The notes below the pieces were generated by a model. The model was not told where the DNA came from. It worked only from the letters and a program-made list of their open reading frames with translations, and searched no databases. The position numbers were made by a program, and so were the translations under genes. Below are positions 14,277 through 20,042 of a stretch of DNA of 20,042 nt, piece by piece; positions within the stretch are counted from its first letter, which is position 1; every line of letters starts with the position of its first letter. The DNA comes from an uncultured Planctomycetaceae bacterium (lineage in GTDB: Bacteria; Planctomycetota; Planctomycetia; Pirellulales; UBA1268): NCBI GenBank assembly GCA_903885855.1, contig CAISKG010000303.1, positions 1-20,042 of the forward strand, written 5' to 3'.

Positions 14277-15527
14277 GTGAACGCCACCCTGAAGATGAAC
14301 GCCTTCGACATCGACTCCGACTCGAATTCCTTCGAGCCGATCCGCCGCAAGATGCAGCGCCCCGAGCCGCGCCGCCGGCCGCAGGGCGGCTTCCAGAACC
14401 GCCGCCGCAAGCACCACACCTGGGGCGTGGGCGCTTCCGCCCGCCTCGCCGATCTCCGTGCCTTCGCCGGAGCGGTCGTGATGATGCTCGTCGCCATGGC
14501 GTCGTCGGCCTCCGCCGACGGATTCACCGCCTTCGACTGGAACAAGGTGCGCGATTCCGGCAACGCCAACGCCGCCTCCGGCTTCGGCGCCGTCTCCACC
14601 AACTTCGTCATCTCGTCGTACGAGACCACCAACTCACAGTACGCCTACTTCCTCAACAACTCCGAGGCTGGGCGGCAGAACCAGTACGGCGTCTACAACA
14701 CGCTCATGAATCCCGCCGTCTCCGGGACGTCGACCTTCGGCAATCTCAACTCGGGCATCGTGCAGACCTTCAACGCCAGCACCCAGACCTACTCCTACAC
14801 GGTCGTCGCAGGCATGGAGAACCGCCCCGCCAACTTCATGGATTGGTTCAGCGCGGCCCGGTTCGTGAACTGGTACGCCAACGGGGCGAAGTCGACCTCG
14901 AGCACCGAGACGGGCAGCTACACCCTCGTCAGCGGCTCCACGCACATCACCAGCGGTCCGATCGTGAGCCGCAACGCCGGCGCCCGGGTGTTCCTCCCCA
15001 GTGCCAATGAGTGGACGAAGGCCGCCTACTACAGCGGTGCCACGGCCTCCTACAAGCTCTACCCGACCAACAGCAACAACTCCCCCACCGGCACCATCAA
15101 CACCAACGTCGCCACCACCCCGAACGTCACCCAGCCGAACACCGCCAACTTCGCCCAGCAGTTCGTGGCCAACGTCTCGGGCGTGACGACCGACATCGGC
15201 ACCTACACCAACACCACCTCCACCTACGGCGCCTTCGACATGCTCGGGAACGTCACCGAGATGACCGACACGAGCAACGCCAGCGGCAGTTTCCTCCCCT
15301 TCGGTGGCGGCTTCTCCTCGCTCTCCCTGAGCCGCTGGACCTCGAACTACGTGCCGCTCGCCAGCGACTACCGGGCCGGCACGACCTTCAACCAGAACCT
15401 CGGCTTCCGCGTGGCCGCCGTGCCGGAGCCGGGTAACATGGTCGCCGCCGCCCTGGGTGTCGGGGCCCTGATCGCGGTCCACATGGTGAAGCGGCGGAAG
15501 CCCGCCCTCGCCCGCGTGGCCGCCTGA
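14277..15527 (+). CDS. PEP-CTERM protein 3, FGE-sulfatase-like fold without cysteines
   Basis: A 416-aa exported protein. It has an unusually long basic n-region (1-60, with RRR runs), a hydrophobic core (61-80) ending in SASA, then a domain following formylglycine-generating-enzyme order: ETTNSQYAYFLN (116-127), RPANFMDWFSAARFVNWYANG (183-203), RVFLPSANEWTKAAYYSG (237-254), YGAFDMLGNVTEMTD (317-331), GGG near 344 and NLGFRVA (374-380). The PEP motif is at 383-385, then a transmembrane helix and KRRK. The whole protein has no cysteine, so the copper/cysteine chemistry of true FGE is impossible; it is probably a structural or ligand-binding relative. It starts with GTG at 14277 behind AAGGAA; an ATG at 14295 lacks a ribosome site. 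It is the last gene before the terminator. Confidence 0.88.
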   Translation: MNATLKMNAFDIDSDSNSFEPIRRKMQRPEPRRRPQGGFQNRRRKHHTWGVGASARLADLRAFAGAVVMMLVAMASSASADGFTAFDWNKVRDSGNANAASGFGAVSTNFVISSYETTNSQYAYFLNNSEAGRQNQYGVYNTLMNPAVSGTSTFGNLNSGIVQTFNASTQTYSYTVVAGMENRPANFMDWFSAARFVNWYANGAKSTSSTETGSYTLVSGSTHITSGPIVSRNAGARVFLPSANEWTKAAYYSGATASYKLYPTNSNNSPTGTINTNVATTPNVTQPNTANFAQQFVANVSGVTTDIGTYTNTTSTYGAFDMLGNVTEMTDTSNASGSFLPFGGGFSSLSLSRWTSNYVPLASDYRAGTTFNQNLGFRVAAVPEPGNMVAAALGVGALIAVHMVKRRKPALARVAA

Positions 15528-15558
15528 TCCGCGGGGCTCCCATCCGATGCGATTCCGA

Positions 15559-15593
15559 CCCGCCCCCGGCACCCGCCGGGGGCGGGTTTTTTT
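15559..15593 (+). terminator. Rho-independent terminator of the PEP-CTERM operon
   Basis: A perfect 12-bp stem (15559-15570 with 15575-15586, CCCGCCCCCGGC and its complement) closes a 4-nt ACCC loop and is followed directly by seven Ts. It lies 31 bp after the stop of PEP-CTERM gene 3. It is by far the strongest terminator in the window, and it points rightward only. Confidence 0.96.
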
Positions 15594-15731
15594 ATCGGGC
15601 GATCGCGGACCGCCGGAACGACCGACGCCGAAGCCGACCCGGACGGCCGGCGCGGCGCGTCGGCACTCGGGAGAGGGCACCGCGGGCGAGGGCCGGAAGC
15701 CCGGGCCGCGGGTCGCGGCGGGCGGCCCTGC

Positions 15732-17399
15732 TCAGCCGGGGCGGCCCACGCACACCAGGCAGATGTCGTCGGTCTGCACCTGGCCGGCGGAGTGGCGTTC
15801 GACGTCGCGCAGGATTCGCTCGCCGATCTCCCTGGCAGTGCCCCCCGGGCCGGCCAGGATCTCACGGATCCGATCGAGACCGTAGATGCGGTCCTCGACG
15901 TCCATCGCCTCGCTGACGCCGTCGGTGAAGAGCACCATCGTGGTGCCCGGGGCGATCGCGACGTCGGTCTGACGGTATTCCCAGCCCTGCATCATGCCCA
16001 GCGGCAGCCCCTCCTGCTCCGGCCCCACCTCGGTGACGGTGCCGTCGGCGGTGCGGACGTAGACCGGCAGATGGCCGGCGTTGACGATCTGGGCGACGTG
16101 CGCGACGGGATCGAGGACGATCACCACGAACGTCGCGAAGCGTTCGTCCCAGCCGGTCATGCAGAAGGTGTCGTTGATCGCGGCGACGGCGGCGACGAGG
16201 TCGCCTTCGCTCGCCAGCCGGTAGCGCACCTCGCCGGCGAGATTCGCCATCACCAGCGCCGCCGACACCCCCTTGCCCGACACGTCGGCGAGCACGCAGG
16301 CCAGTCGGCCGCCGGGAAGGGGGACGTAATTGAAGTAGTCGCCGCCCACGTGCAGCGCCGGGGCGTAGAAGTTGAAGAGATCGTAGCCCTCGATCTCGGG
16401 CGCGCGGGCGGGGAGCAGGCCCTGCTGCACCTTGTGGGCGATCTCCAGATCGCGCTTGAGCTTCTCCTGCGAGACGCGCTCGTCGTGGGCCTGGGCGGTT
16501 TCGACCGACTTGGCCACCACCGACGCGAGCCCCGCGAGCACGGCCAGATCGCGCTGCGAGAAGGAATTGCCGCTCTCCTGGGCGTCGAGCTGCACGACCC
16601 CCAGGACGTCCCCCCCGGCGCGCCGGATCGGCACGCACATCACCGACCGCATCGATCCCGACATGATGCTCTGGGCCTGATCGAAGCGCGAATCGCCGAG
16701 CAGGTCGTTGGACAGCACGGCCCGCCGCGACGAGACGACGCTTTCGAGCACCGAGCGGCTGAGTTTGGGCGGACCGCTCTCGGAGGTGGTGCGGAACTTC
16801 TTGGCCCGGAGGAGGAGGCGGCCCGATTCGCGGTCGCAGAGGAGGACGAAGCCGCGGTCGGCCTTGGCGAAGATCGTGAACAGGCCGTCGAGCAGCTTGG
16901 GAAGCACCTCCTCCTCGGAGAGCGAGGCGCCCAGCGCCCGGGCGATCGCCCCGGCGAGGTCGTCGGGGAAGGTTTCCGGAACGTCGACCTCGCTGACGAC
17001 GATCGACTGGCTGTCGGCCTCGCCGGAGGTGTCCTGGAAACCCTCCTCCCACGGGAATTCGGCGCCGGGGGCGATCGTGGCGCCGGAATCGGCCTGCGGC
17101 CCCGCGCCCGAGCGCAGCACCATCTGCGTGGCGCCGATCTCGATGACGTCGCCGTCGGCCAGCGCCTGCGGCGCGGCGAGGCGGCGGCCGTTGACGCGGG
17201 TGCCGTTGCGGCTCCCGAGATCCTCGATCGTGACTCCGCCGGCGCCGACGTCGATCGCGGCGTGCCGCCGGCTGGCGGCCGAATCGGTGAGCACGATCGA
17301 GCACTTGGGATCACGGCCGATCACGCTCTGCCCCGGTGGGAGCTCGCGGGATTCGATCGGCGTCTGGCCGCTCTTGATGTCGAGCCGGAACGAATGCAA
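15732..17399 (-). CDS. FHA-GAF-PP2C (SpoIIE/RsbU-type) serine phosphatase
   Basis: A 555-aa soluble signalling protein. Residues 1-98 are an FHA phosphothreonine-binding domain (GRD 28-30, SRRH 43-46, SRNGT 63-67). Residues about 140-305 are a GAF sensor domain (LLDGLFTIFAKADRGFVLL, SVMCVPI, LGVVQLD). Residues 305-335 form the helical linker that precedes RsbU-type phosphatases (RDLEIAHKVQQGLLP). Residues 340-553 are the PPM phosphatase with metal ligands Asp354 (GGDYF), Asp372 (ADVSGKG), Asp493 (FTDGVSEAMD) and Asp544-545 (TDD). It likely dephosphorylates a serine on an anti-sigma antagonist or STAS-type protein; no such partner is in the window. The start is TTG at 17399 with GAGGTG upstream; no in-frame ATG precedes the FHA core. 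It is convergent with the PEP-CTERM operon. Confidence 0.93.
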   Translation of the reverse strand: MHSFRLDIKSGQTPIESRELPPGQSVIGRDPKCSIVLTDSAASRRHAAIDVGAGGVTIEDLGSRNGTRVNGRRLAAPQALADGDVIEIGATQMVLRSGAGPQADSGATIAPGAEFPWEEGFQDTSGEADSQSIVVSEVDVPETFPDDLAGAIARALGASLSEEEVLPKLLDGLFTIFAKADRGFVLLCDRESGRLLLRAKKFRTTSESGPPKLSRSVLESVVSSRRAVLSNDLLGDSRFDQAQSIMSGSMRSVMCVPIRRAGGDVLGVVQLDAQESGNSFSQRDLAVLAGLASVVAKSVETAQAHDERVSQEKLKRDLEIAHKVQQGLLPARAPEIEGYDLFNFYAPALHVGGDYFNYVPLPGGRLACVLADVSGKGVSAALVMANLAGEVRYRLASEGDLVAAVAAINDTFCMTGWDERFATFVVIVLDPVAHVAQIVNAGHLPVYVRTADGTVTEVGPEQEGLPLGMMQGWEYRQTDVAIAPGTTMVLFTDGVSEAMDVEDRIYGLDRIREILAGPGGTAREIGERILRDVERHSAGQVQTDDICLVCVGRPG

Positions 17400-17699
17400 C
17401 GGGGCACCTCGCGCTCACCGGACGGCCGGTCCGGGCGTCTCCCCCACTCCCCGGGGGAACGACGCTCGCCATGATACCCGCCCCGGGCCGCGTTTCCGGG
17501 GAGGTCGGGCCGCGGCCCGGCGCGGTGGCCGCGGCGCCGCGGTCCTGCCCTCCGGCGGCCGCTCGGCGCGCTCCCCGGCGGGCCGGCGCCGGAATTGATC
17601 TTGGCGGGCAGACGCGAATGGTGTCGGATTCCTGGGCCGGGCGGGGGGGACCCCCGCGGCCGCCGACCAGGGAGGGGCCCCGCGAGGGGATGCAACGGC
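17400..17699. other. Divergent 300-bp spacer
   Basis: This lies between the leftward phosphatase start and the rightward 82-aa gene. It is GC-rich with G- and C-runs. I saw no convincing promoter pair, repeat or gene in it, although promoters for both flanking genes must be nearby. Confidence 0.4.
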
Positions 17700-17948
17700 A
17701 TGCAGGGCGACACGACGAAGCTTGGTGTCTACGGCTATGCGGTGATGTACCGGCTCGAGCCGGGGGGCACGTGGCGCGTGGATCAGGACGACGAGTACCG
17801 CGGGCTCCCGGCCCATTACCTGTCGCTCGCCGAGGCGCTCGACCGGGTCGAGTACATGCGTCACCGCAACGTCGAGGCGCGGGTCGCGGCCCTCGTGGCC
17901 GAGGACGACGACGACGGCGACCGGCTCGACTGGCGGACCGGCTCCTGA
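17700..17948 (+). CDS. Hypothetical 82-aa acidic protein
   Basis: A small soluble protein I do not recognise. The first half has a beta-like aromatic segment (KLGVYGYAVMYRLEPGGTW, 7-25). The middle is predicted helix (LSLAEALDRVEYMRHRNVEARVAAL, 41-65), and an Asp run follows (EDDDDGD, 67-73). There is no signal peptide or membrane segment. The ATG at 17700 is the first in frame that avoids the spacer-like low-complexity sequence upstream; GAGGGG at 17684-17689 is a distant ribosome site. It may be a lineage-specific planctomycete protein. It is followed by a 26-nt element that recurs after the Gly-rich gene. Confidence 0.65.
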   Translation: MQGDTTKLGVYGYAVMYRLEPGGTWRVDQDDEYRGLPAHYLSLAEALDRVEYMRHRNVEARVAALVAEDDDDGDRLDWRTGS

Positions 17949-17959
17949 CGCTCCCGACC

Positions 17960-17985
17960 GCCTGACGGTGCGCCCGCCGCGCGGG
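17960..17985 (+). repeat. 26-nt post-stop element, copy 1
   Basis: It begins 12 bases after the 82-aa gene and is identical to 19089-19114 at 24 of 26 positions. It includes CCCGC-CGC-GCGGG, a 5-bp stem with a 3-nt loop. A possible transcript-end hairpin or dispersed repeat. Confidence 0.55.
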
Positions 17986-18151
17986 CCAGCCGGCCCGGGG
18001 AGCGATGCCGCGCGGCCACTTGACGCCCCCTCCTACGGGTGATGCGTCCGGCGATGTCCCGCGGCACCGGGCCGCCCGGCGATCGCCCGACGGCGCGGCG
18101 GCCGGCGTCCCCCCTGCGGAGGAGCCCCGAAACCCGGGGGAAGGTGGGGCG

Positions 18152-18219
18152 TTGAAAGATGGGGATTTTGCCCGCCCGGCGGCGGCGCCCCTCCCCGTCG
18201 CCCGCCGCCCTCCTTTCAA
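18152..18219 (+). repeat. Long-armed inverted repeat upstream of Gly-rich protein gene
   Basis: TTGAAAG (18152-18158) and CTTTCAA (18213-18219) are perfect complements. Just inside them GGG can pair with CCC, and GGCGG with CCGCC is possible further in, enclosing a C-rich loop. The 3' arm ends 34 bp before the ATG at 18254, so the structure could be a leader hairpin or terminator-like attenuator. Confidence 0.4.
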
Positions 18220-18253
18220 TAGTGCACTCGCACTCGCAGCACGAGGACGACCC

Positions 18254-19066
18254 ATGCGCACGATGTCCGCCGGTGAGGCCCGCCGGGCCCTGGCTTCGAT
18301 GGATCGCGATTCGAAGCGGGGAGGTGGATCCGGCTCCGCGCTGGGGAAGTGGTTCAAGCGCGGTGCGGTGGCGCTTCTGGCGCTCTTCATGGTGACCCTC
18401 CCCGTCGGCTGGGCGCTGGGCTGGTTTTCCACGCCGGCCCAGGTGGTCGAGGTGCGGGCCGTCATCAACCAGCAGATCGCCGACCTCGACAAGGTCGCCG
18501 CGGGCCAGGTGCCCTACAACGGCGGCCCCGACATGGGGCAGGTGTTCGGCAAGATGCGCGATCTTCCCGAGGAGATGCGCGATCAGGTGCGCCGCGATAT
18601 CGGCCGCTTGATGCAGGCGTCGGAGCGGGCGCAGGTCAACTCCTTCTTCAACGTGCCGCCAGCCCAGCGCGAGGCCGAACTCGACCGGCGCATCAAGGCC
18701 GAGGACGAGCGCCGCAAGCAGTGGATGGCCGACCGCGGCAAGAACCGCGGCGGCGGAGGTCGTGAAGGGGGCCGTGGCGAAGGGGGCGGTCGGCCCCAGG
18801 GGGGCGGCCCCGGCGCGATGGCCGCCGGGGGTGGCGGTGGCGGTGGTGGTGGCCGCGGCGGCCCGGGTGGCGGCGGCGGTCCAGGGGGCGGCGGTGGTCC
18901 CGGACGCGGTTTCGGCGAGGAAGACCGCAACAATCGCCGCAAGTCGATGCTCGACAACAGCAACCCGGGAGGGCGCGCCCGCGTGGCTGAATACCGCCGG
19001 CAGATGGAGGAGCGCCGGCAGTTGCTCGGCGGCGGTGGTGGCGGTGGCGGGCGCGGCGGTCGCTAG
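18254..19066 (+). CDS. Single-pass membrane protein with glycine-rich tail
   Basis: A 270-aa protein of unknown function. Residues 1-35 are basic and cytoplasmic, 36-58 a transmembrane helix (GAVALLALFMVTLPVGWALGW), and 60-165 a charged helical region with LPEEMRDQVRRDIGRL and the pattern NVPPAQREAELDRRI.AEDERRKQW. That layout looks like planctomycete membrane proteins with a short heme-free, coiled-coil-like periplasmic part. Residues 165-219 are almost entirely Gly with Arg and Pro; the tail (220-270) is basic and ends in another Gly run. The ATG at 18254 has GAGGA six bases upstream; a longer in-frame start would read through spacer. The Gly-rich segment is coded by GGC/GGT/GGG mixtures, so it is an old composition rather than a fresh triplet expansion. 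Confidence 0.78.
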   Translation: MRTMSAGEARRALASMDRDSKRGGGSGSALGKWFKRGAVALLALFMVTLPVGWALGWFSTPAQVVEVRAVINQQIADLDKVAAGQVPYNGGPDMGQVFGKMRDLPEEMRDQVRRDIGRLMQASERAQVNSFFNVPPAQREAELDRRIKAEDERRKQWMADRGKNRGGGGREGGRGEGGGRPQGGGPGAMAAGGGGGGGGGRGGPGGGGGPGGGGGPGRGFGEEDRNNRRKSMLDNSNPGGRARVAEYRRQMEERRQLLGGGGGGGGRGGR

Positions 19067-19088
19067 CGCTTCCCCACCCGCGCGATCG

Positions 19089-19114
19089 GCCTGACGGCAC
19101 GCCCGCCGCGCGGG
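19089..19114 (+). repeat. 26-nt post-stop element, copy 2
   Basis: 24 of 26 positions match 17960-17985; the two differences are adjacent (CA versus TG). It begins 23 bases after the stop of the Gly-rich protein gene, so both copies follow a gene end. Confidence 0.55.
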
Positions 19115-19490
19115 TCGTGACGGACGCGGGGGCCGTACCACCGATACCTTCGGCGCAAAGATGTCCTGCGGGGAAAACCCTGCGGTGCCATCGTCGCTGT
19201 GGCCGATCTCTCTGCCACTCCGCCGGATCGAACGGATCCCGGCGGTGCCGCCCGACGCGCGGGCTGCGATTCCGGCCGAGGAACGGCGCCCCATCCGGCG
19301 CGCCCGCCCGGGATCGGGCATGCCGCGTCGGACCACGGCGAACCCGGGGCGCGACCGAGGCCGACGCGGAGGGAGACGTCCTTCCGTGGCGCCATCGGGA
19401 CGCCGACCCGGGGCCGCACCGTGCGGACCGTCCCGAGCGTGCCACCGCCGCGGCACCCGGGCTCCGCCGGCATGGGCGCGGTAGCGCGGG

Positions 19491-19529
19491 GGGGGCGGGA
19501 TGGCGAAGGAGCGCACCATCCCGTCCCCC
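19491..19529 (+). repeat. Strong hairpin upstream of last gene
   Basis: GGGATGG (19497-19503) pairs with CCATCCC (19516-19522) around a 12-nt loop. The stem continues as GGGGG/CCCCC (19491-19495 with 19525-19529) after a small internal loop. The loop contains AAGGAG, and the 5' arm contains an ATG (19500) in frame with the gene at 19614. There is no T-tract. Confidence 0.5.
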
Positions 19530-19613
19530 GGCTCGCGCCGCCGCCCACTTGCCGGCGGTCCGTCGCGCGGCGACAACCGTCCAACCTGTCCCCACCCCCG
19601 GAGTCGAGAAGCC

Positions 19614-20042
19614 ATGGCCCGCAAGCCCGCCCGCGCCGCGTCCCCGATCGCCCCCATCCGCGACCTGTTCACCGCCTCCGAGCGCCGGTTGCTCGAGACG
19701 AGTTTCGGCACCGGGCTCGCGCGGGCCACCCAGGCGGAACTGGAGTCGGCGACACGGCAGGCGAGGATCCTGCGCGACAAGTGGCGCGGGCTCTCCGCGA
19801 AGCAGGGCCGGGCGACGAAGCGCGTCGCCGGCGCCGCGTCGACGGCAAACGCCCGCAGCCACGAGAAGGCCGGCGCTTTCGGTGACGCCGTGGCACGGCT
19901 CGAGCGGCGTCTCGCCGAACTCGTCGCCACTGCGGGTGTCGCCGTCGGCGGCAAGGCCTCGAACGCCCGCGCCAAGGCGCGCGACAAGACGATCGCCGGG
20001 CGGGCGGCCCGCCGCACCACGCCGCGGCCGGAGAAGCCGGCC
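19614..20042 (+). CDS. Basic helical hypothetical protein, cut by window end
   Basis: The frame is open from the ATG at 19614 to the last base, giving 143 residues so far and no stop. It is rich in Ala, Arg and Lys. The N-terminal region PIAPIRDLFTASERRLLETS followed by LESATRQARILRDKWRGLSAKQ (about 43-64) resembles small planctomycete proteins with a 'LFTxxE ... LRDKxRxLxxxQ' helical pair, recalled from memory without a family name. The rest is Lys/Arg/Ala repeats (KASNARAKARDKT), histone-like or nucleoid-protein-like in composition, which would fit nucleic-acid binding. GGAG lies at 19600-19603. An in-frame ATG at 19500 would add 38 Arg/Pro-rich residues but is buried in a hairpin; I prefer 19614. 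Confidence 0.7.
   Translation, partial: MARKPARAASPIAPIRDLFTASERRLLETSFGTGLARATQAELESATRQARILRDKWRGLSAKQGRATKRVAGAASTANARSHEKAGAFGDAVARLERRLAELVATAGVAVGGKASNARAKARDKTIAGRAARRTTPRPEKPA

Larger units (their letters stand above)
17949..18253. other. 305-bp spacer with repeat element and long inverted repeat
   Basis: It contains the first copy of the 26-nt GCCTGACGG...CGCGGG element (17960-17985), a C/G-rich stretch without a credible gene, and the widely spaced TTGAAAG/CTTTCAA pair (18152-18158, 18213-18219). It leads into the Gly-rich membrane protein gene and probably holds its promoter or leader. Confidence 0.4.
19067..19613. other. 547-bp spacer, no credible gene
   Basis: It holds copy 2 of the 26-nt post-stop element (19089-19114), an A-rich patch with a short direct repeat CCTGCGG (near 19167-19186) and a strong hairpin at 19491-19529. 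Open frames here have the arginine/proline-rich composition of GC-rich noncoding DNA and no recognisable domain. Confidence 0.45.

Noticed and set aside
15595..15731. Possible small gene between the terminator and the phosphatase
   Set aside because: Frames are short and Arg/Pro-rich and have no ribosome site; treated as an empty convergent spacer.
15792..17474. A 560-codon + strand frame opposite the FHA-GAF-phosphatase
   Set aside because: Low-complexity shadow frame; the opposite strand carries three recognisable domains.
18829..18905. GGC/GGT-rich tract as a tandem repeat or CRISPR-like array
   Set aside because: It is the coding sequence of the Gly-rich tail with irregular codon mixture; there are no fixed-length repeats and spacers.
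19161..19484. 107-codon frame in the spacer before the last gene
   Set aside because: Arg/Pro/Ala-rich composition without hydrophobic core or motif, no ribosome site; typical of GC-rich noncoding DNA.

Overview
The window is high-GC bacterial DNA, most likely from the Planctomycetota. The signs are three PEP-CTERM (exosortase-sorted) proteins with GC-rich codon use, an FHA-GAF-PP2C phosphatase architecture common in that phylum, a glycine-rich single-pass membrane protein and a lysine/arginine-rich small protein of planctomycete style. This assignment is inferred from gene content; there is no rRNA or marker gene to confirm it.

Layout. (1) 1-859: the 3' part of a tRNA-Leu(CAG), two GC hairpins, a DIP1984/septicolysin-like gene and an empty spacer. 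(2) 860-11105: a catabolic acyl-CoA island. It holds a thiolase (-), an SDR, an acyl-CoA dehydrogenase and a crotonase-family hydratase (+), then, convergent on the - strand, a biotin-dependent carboxyltransferase beta subunit translationally coupled (ATGA) to a giant gene. The giant gene fuses AtuA (DUF1446), the small AtuA-related domain and a complete AMP-forming acyl-CoA ligase. The gene set closely mirrors the Pseudomonas acyclic-terpene (Atu) / leucine (Liu) pathway: ligase, dehydrogenase, carboxylase, hydratase, then thiolase. The biotin carboxylase/carrier subunit (AtuF/LiuD type) and the HMG-CoA-lyase-type enzyme are not in the window. (3) 11106-11600: a 495-bp regulatory region with a near-consensus sigma-54 (-24/-12) promoter reading right and two related dyads upstream of it. 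(4) 11601-15527: a single co-directional operon ending in a textbook Rho-independent terminator (15559-15593). Order: degenerate receiver-like protein, 35-aa membrane peptide A, PEP-CTERM protein 1 (choice-of-anchor-R-like), PEP-CTERM protein 2, 35-aa membrane peptide B, PEP-CTERM protein 3 (cysteine-free formylglycine-generating-enzyme-like fold). (5) 15732-17399 (-): FHA-GAF-PP2C (RsbU/SpoIIE-type) phosphatase. (6) 17700-20042 (+): an 82-aa hypothetical, a Gly-rich membrane protein and a basic protein cut by the window end, separated by long GC-rich spacers.

The most novel-looking item is the sigma-54-type PEP-CTERM operon that carries two paralogous 35-codon genes. The two peptides share a TPRDL...C..PI...SILSLL pattern while their codons differ at synonymous positions, which argues that they are real, selected small membrane proteins tied to exported surface proteins. 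The AtuA-AtuA-C-ligase fusion is the second item. No mobile elements, CRISPR arrays, rRNA genes or riboswitches were recognised.
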